In this document: one piece after another, positions 1 to 8,916 of the stretch
How positions within the stretch are numbered: position 1 is the stretch's first letter
Layout of the letters: each line of letters opens with the position of its first letter
Source of the DNA: Bacillus_AD sp047238185
GTDB taxonomy: Bacteria; Bacillota; Bacilli; Bacillales; DSM-1321
DNA: 64,000 nt
Direction: 5' to 3'
Assembly: GCF_047238185.1 (NCBI RefSeq)
Contig: NZ_JBDFMI010000001.1
Span: forward strand, 1,984,001 to 2,048,000
Notes under the pieces: generated by a model
The model's database searches: none
What the model saw: the letters and a program-made list of their open reading frames with translations, nothing else
What the model was told of the DNA's origin: nothing
Made by a program: the position numbers and the translations under genes

Positions 1-1134
1 CACAAACATAAAACCGATCAATGCCCCGAAATTCATTAATTCAGCGACAAAATCAACAGGCAGTACAATGGCGCCAATCACCGTTAGCGTTCCCATTAAA
101 AGAATGTTATAAACTGGTGTTTTGTACTTGGGATGCAGATAGGTGAAAAATTTTCTAGGAATAACATCATCACGTCCCATTGTGAACATTAATCGCGCTG
201 CACTTCCTTGCCCTGTAATACCGGCTGTGACGGTCGAAACAATGATGGCCACTGTATAAAGCATTGCCATCATAACGCCGCCCGCCGCCTTTGCCACGTC
301 AAACAAAGCAGTATCTGCTGAACTGAAGCTATGCACATCCGGCCACACCAGTTGCGAGACATACGCTTGGCCGATAAATAAAACTCCGCCGATTAAACAT
401 GCTAGCATACCAGCTTTCCACATATCATCTTTTGGATTAACTGCTTCTTCCGATAAAGTCGTAATCGAGTCGAATCCTAAAAAAGAGAAACTCGCCATGG
501 CCGCACCTGATATGATGGCAGACATAGCAAATGTATCATTGTTAAAAAAAGGCGTTATCGATATTAATGCCCCCGCTCCATCGTTGCCAGTGATTGCTTT
601 GATGCAGAAAATGACAAATACTACGACCACAATTCCCATAAACAGAACAAGAATTTGATTTGTTTTTGCCGCTACCTGGATGCCGATGATGTTTACTGTT
701 GTTATAATCGATGCAATAATCAATACCCATACCCAATATGGAACAGATGGAACAAGTGCATTGGCATATGATGCCCCGACCATAAATACGATGAGCGGAA
801 CCAATACATAGTCCATGAACATGGCCCACCCGGCGAAAAAACCTAGGTGGGGATTGATCGCCCTCTGTGTATAGGTGTAGGTGGAACCAGAAACAGGAAA
901 TGCTGCTGCCATCCGCCCATAGCTATATGCTGAGAACATCATCGCAATCATAGCGATCAAATAGGCCAACGGCAGCATTCCGCCTGTCGATTCTGAAGCG
1001 AATCCATAAATATAGGCTGGTGCGATCGGAGTCATGAAAGCAATGCCATAAATAACAAGGTCCTTTAAGGTCAATACCCTTTTCAATTGCGAATCTGTAT
1101 TAACATGTCTGTTGTCTGATTGAATTGGTTTCAT
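1..1134 (-). CDS. APC-superfamily amino acid/polyamine permease (3' end outside window)
   Basis: This frame is open from an ATG at 1134 to the window edge, 378 codons without a stop. The translation is strongly hydrophobic with at least nine membrane segments, and it starts with a short charged N-terminus followed by LKDLVIYGIAFMTPIAPAYI, the usual first helix of APC-family permeases (compare PuuP/YfnA-type carriers). The start has an AAGG-type site, and the gene follows the isochorismatase-family gene by 14 bases, so the two are one transcript. Both lie behind the lysine riboswitch, which suggests uptake or efflux of lysine or a lysine-derived amine; that is inference. The C-terminal part is not visible. 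A polyamine rather than an amino-acid substrate is possible. Confidence 0.88.
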   Translation of the reverse strand, partial: MKPIQSDNRHVNTDSQLKRVLTLKDLVIYGIAFMTPIAPAYIYGFASESTGGMLPLAYLIAMIAMMFSAYSYGRMAAAFPVSGSTYTYTQRAINPHLGFFAGWAMFMDYVLVPLIVFMVGASYANALVPSVPYWVWVLIIASIITTVNIIGIQVAAKTNQILVLFMGIVVVVFVIFCIKAITGNDGAGALISITPFFNNDTFAMSAIISGAAMASFSFLGFDSITTLSEEAVNPKDDMWKAGMLACLIGGVLFIGQAYVSQLVWPDVHSFSSADTALFDVAKAAGGVMMAMLYTVAIIVSTVTAGITGQGSAARLMFTMGRDDVIPRKFFTYLHPKYKTPVYNILLMGTLTVIGAIVLPVDFVAELMNFGALIGFMFV

Positions 1135-1148
1135 GCCAACAACCTTCT

Positions 1149-1865
1149 TTACGCTTGTGCGAATGCACGATTATTTATTTCATCAGTAATCATTCCGATG
1201 ACTTCACTTGTACTCATCACTTGGCAATAGATCTGGTTCATAATCATGATTTCGGCATCATGCAGCTGCTGGGTAGCGGCAGCACAGGCATCCTCCACCA
1301 AAATGACTTCAAAACCGGCATCTGCCAAGCTTCGGACAGTAGAAGCGACACATTGGTCCGTTACCACTCCCGTGCAGACAACCGTTTCAATCCCCATATT
1401 GCGGAGCAAAAATTCATAATTTGTACCGCTCAGCACACTGTCTGTTGTTTTATTGACGACAATTTCATCTCCCAGCGGCTTTAATTCATCCACCATTTCC
1501 GCACCTGAGTCGCCGATTGGCAATAAAATATTATTCCAGCCCGGACGGCGCTGAACCGGTGAACGGTCTCTGCCATCTTTCCGATGGCAGGCAATGCGGC
1601 CGAAAGTTACCTCCAATTCATGATTCCTGAAAAAATCCAGCAGTTTTTTATTATTAGGAACCGCTAGCGCATCAATACGATCAAAGAAATACTCCCATCG
1701 GGCAAACATCCCTTTTTCCCTTGCCATTTGAGCATCCAAGCCATCCCTGCTGATGAATTGGTTTTGCATATCCACAATCAATAAAGCTGTTTTGGACGGA
1801 TCTAGCTGAATCTTGCTCTTTCCCGTCGGAATAAAATCGTAGTATAGCGTTTGTTGTTTTTCCAT
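1149..1865 (-). CDS. Isochorismatase-family cysteine hydrolase
   Basis: The product is a 238-residue alpha/beta hydrolase of the isochorismatase/nicotinamidase/N-carbamoylsarcosine amidase superfamily. The three expected catalytic residues can be seen: Asp in LLIVDMQNQF near residue 30, Lys in VVNKTTDS, and the nucleophilic Cys in GVVTDQCVASTVR. The frame is open further upstream, but the ATG at 1865 is chosen because AAGGGG lies about 10 bases before it and the extra upstream codons fall in the leader terminator. It is the first gene after the lysine riboswitch and is followed by an APC permease. The family cleaves C-N or C-O bonds in small amides; the exact substrate cannot be read from the sequence. 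Confidence 0.88.
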   Translation of the reverse strand: MEKQQTLYYDFIPTGKSKIQLDPSKTALLIVDMQNQFISRDGLDAQMAREKGMFARWEYFFDRIDALAVPNNKKLLDFFRNHELEVTFGRIACHRKDGRDRSPVQRRPGWNNILLPIGDSGAEMVDELKPLGDEIVVNKTTDSVLSGTNYEFLLRNMGIETVVCTGVVTDQCVASTVRSLADAGFEVILVEDACAAATQQLHDAEIMIMNQIYCQVMSTSEVIGMITDEINNRAFAQA

Positions 1866-1901
1866 TATAATATCCCCTTTGTCATAAAGTGTTTCAGCAA
1901 C

Positions 1902-1935
1902 AAAAAAGAGACCCATAGGCGATAACAGGTCTCTT
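1902..1935 (-). terminator. Intrinsic terminator of the lysine leader
   Basis: On the minus strand AGAGACC pairs with GGTCTCT across a 14-base loop and is followed by TTTTTT. It lies between the L-box aptamer and the hydrolase start, the position expected for riboswitch attenuation. Confidence 0.8.
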
Positions 1936-2023
1936 AATGGCAATTGAATAAAGGCACCTATACCAGGTAAACTACCGGAAGCATGCCGAATAATCCATAA
2001 CCCCTCGACTTTTATCACGTTAT

Positions 2024-2201
2024 GAAATAGCGCAACTTAATAAATCAACCGATTTATTAAGACAGTCCTGCAATTGTTCATTGCAGTCCCAGCATGTGGC
2101 GTTGAGAACTCGACACATGCTTCGGCGACACACCCTTCTGCTTACCATCAACGTTTTCCCTAACTCCGCTAAGCACTATTGAATGTCGCAACCTCTACCT
2201 C
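2024..2201 (-). promoter_or_regulatory. Lysine riboswitch (L-box)
   Basis: Read on the minus strand, this leader has the conserved L-box blocks in order: AGAGGTTGCGAC, an AGTGC box, GGGAAAA, AGGGTGTGTCGCCGAAGC, and the late CTGGGACTGC and GGACTGTC segments. A closing P1 helix can be drawn between GAGGTAG (2195-2201) and CTATTTC (2024-2030). An intrinsic terminator follows about 90 bases downstream, before the hydrolase start. By family knowledge lysine binding favours termination, so the hydrolase and permease should be on when lysine is scarce. Confidence 0.9.
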
Positions 2202-2538
2202 ACAAGAAAAAGTGAGGTCTATTAAATTGTTAGAATTATTATATAATTAAAACACTTAGAAGTCAATTTACTATTTTATAGTTAATACTCATCCATACCC
2301 TACATTTTTTAGGTGAGTGATGAGTAAGCCTTAAAACAGCTTACTCAACAAGATTTTCTTTTCATATCATAGAAAGCTCACCTTAAGCCCCGTTAACCAA
2401 TTTCAATTAGTCCGATTGAGTGGTTTCTCCCCTATATATCAACTAGTATTTCATCTATTGATTATGCTATTATTATATCGATTAATAATTTTAGATATAT
2501 CTATTTTTCAAAAACGTAATACATAAGGAGGAAATCGC
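2202..2538. other. Divergent intergenic region between L-box operon and padR operon
   Basis: No gene is visible. It must hold the promoter of the lysine leader on one side and of the PadR operon on the other. A stem-loop with arms GAGTAAGC (2322-2329) and GCTTACTC (2339-2346) sits in the middle without a clear T-tract. Confidence 0.5.
2492..2503. promoter_or_regulatory. Palindrome, candidate PadR operator
   Basis: TAGATATATCTA is a perfect 12-bp palindrome 36 bases before the padR start codon. PadR-family repressors usually bind palindromes in their own promoter, so this is a candidate operator by position only. Confidence 0.35.
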
Positions 2539-3036
2539 TTGAAAAGAGATCCAAAAAAGAAAGGCTCTAGAAGCCGAAGAAAAGGTAAGATCCAGATCGC
2601 CATCCTTCATTTGTTGAGCCAGGAGCAAATGCATGGCTATCAGATTATTAAAAAATTGGAAGAAAAATCGGATGGCTACTATTCGCCGAGCGCCGGAACG
2701 GTATACCCTGCTCTCCAGGAGCTTAATGAAAAAGGATTTGTAGATATTCAAGAGATTGAAGCAAAAAAGGAATATTTCATAAATCAGGATGGCGTTACCT
2801 TTTTGCAGGAATGCGGAAAAGACAGCGAAGAGTTTTGGATACATTGGAAAGGGAGGATTATTTGGAAGCAAACAAATGAATGCCAGTTAATCCAAGAGGA
2901 ACTATCTTCCTGGGAGAAAGAAATGAAAGCTGCGGAAAGGTATGTAGCCTCCAATCTTCAGGATGCCGGCCAATTAATGGATATTATTTCGGAAGCTAAA
3001 GAGAAACTGGCACGTTGGAATCGTATGCATCATTAA
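2539..3036 (+). CDS. PadR-family transcriptional regulator
   Basis: The 165-residue product has a basic N-terminal tail (KRDPKKKGSRSRRK) and then a PadR winged-helix domain: IQIAILHLLSQEQMHGYQII, recognition segment SPSAGTVYPALQELNEKGFV, and a wing. The C-terminal third is helical and charged, as in PadR proteins that dimerise by a coiled coil. The start is TTG at 2539 with AAGGAGG about eight bases upstream; no better ATG exists. It is followed after 30 bases by two ABC exporter genes, an arrangement known for PadR proteins that repress drug-exporter genes. It probably represses this operon until an inducer binds. Which compound is unknown. Confidence 0.88.
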   Translation: MKRDPKKKGSRSRRKGKIQIAILHLLSQEQMHGYQIIKKLEEKSDGYYSPSAGTVYPALQELNEKGFVDIQEIEAKKEYFINQDGVTFLQECGKDSEEFWIHWKGRIIWKQTNECQLIQEELSSWEKEMKAAERYVASNLQDAGQLMDIISEAKEKLARWNRMHH

Positions 3037-3066
3037 ATTTTTTACGCTACGGCTGGGGGAAGAAAC

Positions 3067-4821
3067 ATGCAATCGGCAAAACAATTAGTGAAATATGTAA
3101 AGCCATATACTATTTTGGCTATTATGGGACCGCTCTTAATGGTAGTAGAGGTGGTAATGGATTTGATCCAGCCTACTATCATGCAGCATATCATCGACAC
3201 AGGAATTGCCGGCCAAAATCACGCATATGTCATCAAAATGGGATTACTAATGATTTTGAGCGCCATCATTGGCTTGCTCGGCGGAGCTGGGTGCTCCATC
3301 TACAGCTCAAGGGCCGCCATCCACTTCGCAAGCGATATTAGAAAAGATGTTTTTGAAATCATTACACAGTTTTCAAACAGGAATAAGGATTCATTCGGAA
3401 CTGGAAAGCTAATTACGATTATGACTAATGATGTTGAAACGCTGCAAAGGGCTTTAATGATGACATTAAAAGTATTTGTCAGAGGTCCTCTCCTCTTCAT
3501 CGGCAGCGTCGTCATCGTATTCCTTACTGCTCGGGAATTATTCCCTGTCTTATTAGTGGTAGTTCCCCTTCTAATGATATGCATGTACTTCTTTACAAAA
3601 ATATCAGGTACCCTTTTTCAAAAGGTGCAGGAAGCAATTGATTCCGTTAATGTAAAACTGCAAGAAAATTTGGCAGGAATCCGTGTGATTAAAGCCTTTA
3701 ATCGAAGAGACCACCATATGAAAGAATTTTCTGAGGTAAACAGCCAACTAACACGTAAAAATATCCGCGCAGATCAAGTAGTCGGAGTTCTTATGCCTTT
3801 AACCATGTTCGTCATCAATATGGGAATTGTCGCAGCTCTTTGGATGGGAGCCATAAAAGTCAGCAATCATACACTTCAAGTAGGGGTACTATTAGCCTTT
3901 ATCAATTACCTGACCATCATTATGAATGGCTTGATATCGAGCAGCAATGTACTTGTCCAAATTGCGAGAGCATTTCCATCAGCACATCGAATCCAGCAGG
4001 TGCTGCAAACAAAAGTTGATATTCAAAATGTAGATTCTGCCCCTTCCTTCATCAAAGGAGCCATTCAGTTCAAAAATGTAAGCTTCAGCTACAGTAAAAA
4101 CGGAGAATATGTCCTAAAGAATCTCTCCTTCTCTGCCAAGCCCGGCGAAACAATCGGCATCATCGGAACGACAGGCAGCGGGAAGTCAACACTAGTGAAG
4201 CTTATTCCCCGACTATTCGACTGCGATGAAGGCGATATCGAATTGGATGGTGTATCTATTAAACAATACAATTTGCAAACACTGCGAAAAGCCATCGGTT
4301 TCACACCGCAAAAGGCGACACTATTTTCAGGAAGCATTGAAGAAAATATGAAGTTTGGAAAAGAAAAGGCAGACGATAAGGACATGGAGGCTGCACTTGC
4401 AGCTTCATGCGCCGCTGAATTCGTATCTGCCTATGAGGATGGATATCGACACATGCTTTCGCAGGGTGCAGCCAATTTATCAGGCGGCCAAAAACAAAGA
4501 CTTTCCATGGCTCGTGCATTTATTAGAAAACCATCCATTTTAATCCTGGACGACTCAACTTCTGCGGTCGATAGTCTATCTGAGCATAGGATTCAAAAAG
4601 CGATAAAGAAACAGCAAAAGGAATGTACGACGTTCATTGTCGCTTCGAAAATATCATCGATTAAACACGCTAATCAAATTCTCGTATTAGAGGATGGGCG
4701 CCTTATTGGCAGCGGCACTCATGAACAGCTGCTTTCAGAAAACGCCATTTACCAGGAAATCTACTCTACCCAGATTGGAAAGGAGTCCTTACTGGATGAA
4801 TCAACAAGCAAAAGCCAATAG
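3067..4821 (+). CDS. ABC exporter subunit with degenerate nucleotide-binding site (heterodimeric type)
   Basis: This is a 584-residue half-transporter with six membrane helices in the first 300 residues and one ATPase domain. Walker A reads GTTGSGKST and the signature is LSGGQ. Two ATPase residues depart from the norm: the Walker B segment is ILDDSTSAVD, with Asp in place of the catalytic Glu, and the switch-His segment reads IVASKIS instead of IAHRLS. This is the pattern of the partner that carries the degenerate site in heterodimeric exporters such as BmrC of BmrCD. The next gene overlaps its 3' end by 26 bases and supplies the complementary canonical residues. The likely role is export of a drug or lipid-like compound under PadR control. 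Confidence 0.9.
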   Translation: MQSAKQLVKYVKPYTILAIMGPLLMVVEVVMDLIQPTIMQHIIDTGIAGQNHAYVIKMGLLMILSAIIGLLGGAGCSIYSSRAAIHFASDIRKDVFEIITQFSNRNKDSFGTGKLITIMTNDVETLQRALMMTLKVFVRGPLLFIGSVVIVFLTARELFPVLLVVVPLLMICMYFFTKISGTLFQKVQEAIDSVNVKLQENLAGIRVIKAFNRRDHHMKEFSEVNSQLTRKNIRADQVVGVLMPLTMFVINMGIVAALWMGAIKVSNHTLQVGVLLAFINYLTIIMNGLISSSNVLVQIARAFPSAHRIQQVLQTKVDIQNVDSAPSFIKGAIQFKNVSFSYSKNGEYVLKNLSFSAKPGETIGIIGTTGSGKSTLVKLIPRLFDCDEGDIELDGVSIKQYNLQTLRKAIGFTPQKATLFSGSIEENMKFGKEKADDKDMEAALAASCAAEFVSAYEDGYRHMLSQGAANLSGGQKQRLSMARAFIRKPSILILDDSTSAVDSLSEHRIQKAIKKQQKECTTFIVASKISSIKHANQILVLEDGRLIGSGTHEQLLSENAIYQEIYSTQIGKESLLDESTSKSQ

Positions 4822-6613
4822 ACCGACCGGATTTGAACGAGGCCATCGATTCCATGGCCCTGTAGTGAAGGCTGCCAACCCAAAAGCGACATTGGCCCGT
4901 ATTTGGGATTATGTAAGCAAACAGCGTTTCTCCCTTATTATGGCGATCGGTTTAGTTATTCTTTCCACTTTATTGACTTTGATAGGCCCTTACTTAATCG
5001 GGAAGATCATTGATGATTACATCATTCCGAAAGATTTGGGTGGCACATTTAAAATGCTCGTTCTTTTGGGTTCCGTTTATATAGCGGCTTCACTCTTTTC
5101 ATGGTTTCAAACCTATGTGATGATCAACATTTCTTTAAAGACGATCCAAACGCTGCGCTTGGATCTATTCAAAAAGTTACATTCACTGCCTCTCCGCTTT
5201 TTCGATCAACGGTCTCAGGGAGACTTAATGAGCCGAGTTACTAATGATATTGATAACCTGAATATGGCTTTAAGCCAGAGCATTGTCCAAATCGTTTCTT
5301 CTATATTGACCATCGTCGGTGTTACTATCGCTATGTTCGCCATGAATTGGATGCTGGCAATAGTCACGTTCATCATTATCCCGCTGATTGTATGGGCCTC
5401 CAAGCAAATCATCAAGCGAAGCAGTGTCAACTATGCTGAACGGCAAAAGAATCTAGGCCAATTGAACGGCTACATTGAAGAATCCATAACAGGTTCAGAG
5501 GTTATTACTTTATTCGGGAAAGAACAAGCCACAGCGGAGCACTTTAACGAGTTGAACGAAGCATTAAGATCTTCCGCTTTAAAAGCAGAAGTCACTTCCG
5601 GATTTCTGGGACCTCTCAATAACTTTATGAATAATCTCGGATTAGGCCTTGTGATTGGAACAGGCGCCATTATGGCAGTAGGCGGCCATGTGACTGTTGG
5701 GATCATTGCCGCTTTTGTTACCTATACGCGCCAGTTCTTCCGGCCGATCAACCAAATGTCCAACCTATTGAATACATTCCAGGCGGCAATAGCCGGAGCT
5801 GAACGTGTCTTTGAAATAATGGCTGAACAAACAGAGCCGCTTGACAGCAATCCTTTAAAGTTGAAGGAACATTTTTCTGGTGAAGTAGAATTTAAACATG
5901 TCCATTTTTCGTATAGTGGGAAGGCTCCTATTCTAAACAATATCTCTTTCACAGCCAAAGCTGGGCAAACCATTGCTATCGTTGGTCCGACAGGCTCCGG
6001 AAAAACAACGATCATTAATCTGCTGACCCGGTTTTATGATGTACAATCAGGCGCTATCCATCTTGATGGCGCTAATATAAATGACTATCCATTGAAGTCC
6101 GTTAGAGAAAGAGTTGGTGTCGTATTGCAGGATACGTATTTATTTGCCGGCAGCATCATGGAAAATATCCGCTACGGCCGTTTAAGTGCCAGTGATGCAG
6201 AAGTGATAGAAGCTTCTAAAGTGGCACATGCCCATTCCTTTATCAAATATTTGCCGAAACAATATGACACAGTACTCGTCTCTGGAGGCACCAATTTAAG
6301 CCAAGGCCAACGTCAGCTTATCGCCATTGCCAGAGCCATACTAGAGGATGCAGATTTGCTCATTCTGGACGAAGCCACATCCAACGTGGATACACGGACA
6401 GAAGTGCAGATCCAAAAAGGGCTGAACAATTTAATGGAAGGAAGAACGAGTTTTGTTATCGCCCACCGCTTAAAAACAATAGAAAATGCGGACACTATCC
6501 TTGTGGTCAAGGACGGGAAGATTATTGAACAAGGCGACCATCATCATCTTATTGAGAAGAAAGGTTTTTATTATCAGATGTATAGTAAGTTGGATGAGGA
6601 CCAGTTGGTATGA
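4796..6613 (+). CDS. ABC exporter subunit with canonical ATPase residues (heterodimeric type)
   Basis: The 605-residue product has an N-terminal soluble segment, six membrane helices and an ATPase domain with Walker A GPTGSGKTT, Walker B LLILDEATSNVD with the catalytic Glu, and a switch His in FVIAHRLKT. Its signature is LSQGQ rather than LSGGQ, so the site formed with the partner's Walker motifs is degenerate on both sides, as expected for a BmrCD/LmrCD-type heterodimer. The ATG at 4796 is chosen because GGAAAGGAG lies just upstream; it overlaps the first subunit gene, suggesting translational coupling. The substrate cannot be assigned. Confidence 0.9.
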   Translation: MNQQAKANRPTGFERGHRFHGPVVKAANPKATLARIWDYVSKQRFSLIMAIGLVILSTLLTLIGPYLIGKIIDDYIIPKDLGGTFKMLVLLGSVYIAASLFSWFQTYVMINISLKTIQTLRLDLFKKLHSLPLRFFDQRSQGDLMSRVTNDIDNLNMALSQSIVQIVSSILTIVGVTIAMFAMNWMLAIVTFIIIPLIVWASKQIIKRSSVNYAERQKNLGQLNGYIEESITGSEVITLFGKEQATAEHFNELNEALRSSALKAEVTSGFLGPLNNFMNNLGLGLVIGTGAIMAVGGHVTVGIIAAFVTYTRQFFRPINQMSNLLNTFQAAIAGAERVFEIMAEQTEPLDSNPLKLKEHFSGEVEFKHVHFSYSGKAPILNNISFTAKAGQTIAIVGPTGSGKTTIINLLTRFYDVQSGAIHLDGANINDYPLKSVRERVGVVLQDTYLFAGSIMENIRYGRLSASDAEVIEASKVAHAHSFIKYLPKQYDTVLVSGGTNLSQGQRQLIAIARAILEDADLLILDEATSNVDTRTEVQIQKGLNNLMEGRTSFVIAHRLKTIENADTILVVKDGKIIEQGDHHHLIEKKGFYYQMYSKLDEDQLV

Positions 6614-6700
6614 AGATGTGTTTTAAGTTTTCTCTTAATCACTTTTCACAAAAAGCCGTTCACTTCGTATTTATCTAGTAGAAATATATAAACGGTAATA

Positions 6701-6727
6701 AAGAGCATCCTAAGGAGATGCTCTTTT
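6701..6727. terminator. Bidirectional intrinsic terminator
   Basis: AGAGCATC pairs with GATGCTCT across a short loop, with TTTT after it on the plus strand and A-rich sequence before it. It lies between the convergent ABC exporter operon and the PH-domain gene. Confidence 0.75.
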
Positions 6728-6732
6728 GCTCA

Positions 6733-7179
6733 TCAATTCTGAATAGTAAGATTAGGACATCGTTTCTCTAATTCAGAAAGAAATCTCTCTGGTTCTTTTG
6801 GTGATATTTTTACGCTCCCAAAAATTGCCGACTGATAAAACAGTTCATAACTGTCTTTTGACGATAGCATACGATAACCTGTCCAAACATCTTTTGTAGG
6901 AGTAATTTTCGTTATTTCCCCATAAGGGATCCTGCTTCTAAAAGGTCCAGCCTTTAATAATAATCTGTTCTGTTGAAACGTATATCTGATTGAAAAGGAT
7001 ACCCATAATATAAACCCAGCCGATATAGAAAAAATAGCAAACATGACACAAGTAGAAATAACAGTCGACTCTTCATCAAGCCATATCGGCATCCACGTTA
7101 CTCCCCCAATTAATAAGATTGCTGCAGCAATTATCAGTAGAAAAGACCTGTCTATCTTCGATTGAAAAACCATTTTCAT
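6733..7179 (-). CDS. Membrane protein with bacterial PH domain
   Basis: The product has about 148 residues: two membrane segments in the first 65 residues (LLIIAAAILLIGGVTWMPIW and a second at CVMFAIFSISAGFILWVSF), then a small beta-rich domain with RIPYGEITKITPTKD and ISPKEPERFLSELEK. This layout matches the short bacterial PH-domain membrane proteins of Bacillus. No enzymatic residues are visible. The ATG at 7179 follows a weak GAAGAGCGGTG site; a GTG one codon earlier is also possible. Its function is unknown. Confidence 0.72.
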   Translation of the reverse strand: MKMVFQSKIDRSFLLIIAAAILLIGGVTWMPIWLDEESTVISTCVMFAIFSISAGFILWVSFSIRYTFQQNRLLLKAGPFRSRIPYGEITKITPTKDVWTGYRMLSSKDSYELFYQSAIFGSVKISPKEPERFLSELEKRCPNLTIQN

Positions 7180-7262
7180 CACCGCTCTTCTATAGAATAG
7201 CCCTTATGTTTTCAACAAAACATGGTAGATGCTTCTTTACTTCAACAATTTGATTAAGATTC

Positions 7263-8099
7263 TTATGATCGTGTAAATTCCACAAATCGTTTAAATGCTT
7301 CTTCCTCTTCTATGAACGGATTATGGTTAGACTTTTCGAAAATAGTCAACTGGGAAGCCGGTATTAATTCTGCGATTTCAACGCCATATTCTAGAGGGCA
7401 TTGAGCGTCATATCTACCAACGAATACATAAGTCGGTGTACGAATCGTTTGCAACTGTTCACGAAGGTCAAATGTTTTTATCTCTACTTTTCTAAAATAT
7501 TCCAGCCTTTTCCCAATTGTACGCCCACTATTCGCTCGTGTTAAAGCTTGCTGTAATTTTTCCTCGGAATGATACGACATTAAAGCCCATTCGAAATTTA
7601 ATTCTCTTCGTTCTTCTTGTGTTGTTTTCGGGTTATTAAGCACATCCATTATTTCGATTATTCGATGGAACTGACGGTTTTCAGGACTATATATGCTATG
7701 TGGATGGCTTGCATACTCGTTACTGGCAGAGGTACATCCAGCTACCATTTTACTTAAAGACTCAGGTGCTTCAATGGCATATTGCAGCGCCAGCATTCCT
7801 CCAGTTGAATGGCCTGCAAACGCCCATTTTTCAATTCCTAATGCTTTTCTAATGGCCTCTAAATCTTTTATTGTTTCTTGTAAACTTAATTGACGTTCGT
7901 TTTCAATATGAGCTGACTCCCCTGCCCCTCTGACATTGATCAAATACACCTTATAGTGTTCAGTAAATGGATTGGCAAACAAATTGCCACGCAGATCAAA
8001 CGCCATATAGAAATGGGCAATGGCCAATGGTTCGCCATCACCAGAAACAAAATATTCGAATTTTCCTCTATTTGTTTCAATAAAAACCTTTTCCCACAT
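7263..8099 (-). CDS. Alpha/beta hydrolase (proline iminopeptidase-like fold)
   Basis: The 278-residue product shows the alpha/beta hydrolase fold: strand VYLINVRGAGES, nucleophile elbow GHSTGG with Ser near residue 97, an acid in TYVFVGRYDAQCP, and a C-terminal His in FEKSNHNPFIEEEEAF. The order of motifs resembles proline iminopeptidase-type hydrolases, but the cap region does not allow a substrate call. The ATG at 8099 has GGAGGAG seven bases upstream. It is followed by no close partner in the same strand; the small membrane-anchored gene at 8137-8418 lies just upstream and may be co-transcribed. Confidence 0.83.
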   Translation of the reverse strand: MWEKVFIETNRGKFEYFVSGDGEPLAIAHFYMAFDLRGNLFANPFTEHYKVYLINVRGAGESAHIENERQLSLQETIKDLEAIRKALGIEKWAFAGHSTGGMLALQYAIEAPESLSKMVAGCTSASNEYASHPHSIYSPENRQFHRIIEIMDVLNNPKTTQEERRELNFEWALMSYHSEEKLQQALTRANSGRTIGKRLEYFRKVEIKTFDLREQLQTIRTPTYVFVGRYDAQCPLEYGVEIAELIPASQLTIFEKSNHNPFIEEEEAFKRFVEFTRS

Positions 8100-8136
8100 C
8101 CCAACTCCTCCTTCAATTATTGGCCCAGGAAAACCT

Positions 8137-8418
8137 CTAATCTCTTTGTTGATTTGGTTTTAGGGCCGCCAGCCATTCCTGAAACTGCCTTGATGGGTAA
8201 TATACCTTGCCATTCAATACAACTTTTGGGGCATCGGGGAATTCATTCAACAATTCTTTAATCTCTTTTCTACTTAAATTCACATAGTAATGCAATTCAT
8301 TTTCCTTAATAAAAACGAAATATTTCGTCACTTTTTTAGGGTTGCCTATATGTCTCAAACCATCTCCTATAAAATAACCTAAACCCGCTAATCCTACAGC
8401 AATCCAAAAAAAGTCCAT
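8137..8418 (-). CDS. Small membrane-anchored protein of unknown function
   Basis: The product has 93 residues. Residues 2-24 form one hydrophobic segment (FFWIAVGLAGLGYFIGDGL), and the rest is soluble, with SRKEIKELLNEFPDAPKVVL and YYPSRQFQEWLAAL, which resembles the short helix-wing layout of excisionase-type DNA-binding proteins. GGAGGAG precedes the start by about eight bases. It lies directly upstream of the alpha/beta hydrolase gene on the same strand. I do not recognise a named family with confidence. Confidence 0.6.
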   Translation of the reverse strand: MDFFWIAVGLAGLGYFIGDGLRHIGNPKKVTKYFVFIKENELHYYVNLSRKEIKELLNEFPDAPKVVLNGKVYYPSRQFQEWLAALKPNQQRD

Positions 8419-8916
8419 TATCCGTTCCTCCTCCTGCTTCCGGATTATTCATTAGAGACCAATCTTCACAAACCTATAATACACCATTTTTGAGATTAAA
8501 TGACATCCGTTTCACTACCCCTCTCCAGTTATTTCTATATGAATTATATGAGATTCATAGAGTCTACATCATTTGCGCTTAGAAACTGGGAACCACAATT
8601 CAATTTTTTGAAGAAGACTGGATAGCATTAAAGATTAGCATTCCATGTTAGCAAAATAAAAGAAACTGCGTATACAGTTCCTTTTATCATTCAGCATTCC
8701 GTTAGTTGAATAAATCCTTCCGAAAGAAGCTCTATTCAAATGGAAATGAGTAATAATACGATTTCACATAACACGCAATCTTTCACCGTTTTGAGATACC
8801 TTTATTTCCACAAGATTAACTCCTGCAAAAAGGGTAAAAAATCTAAAAAACTTATGTTTTTTATGCGTTTTGAAACAGAGAAGCGCCGTAACTATGTTTC
8901 CTTTCCTTCCTGCCGA
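8419..8916. other. Gene-free stretch
   Basis: I see no convincing gene. A short plus-strand open frame at 8740-8988 has no ribosome binding site and runs antisense into the lipoprotein gene, so it is not called. Confidence 0.5.
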
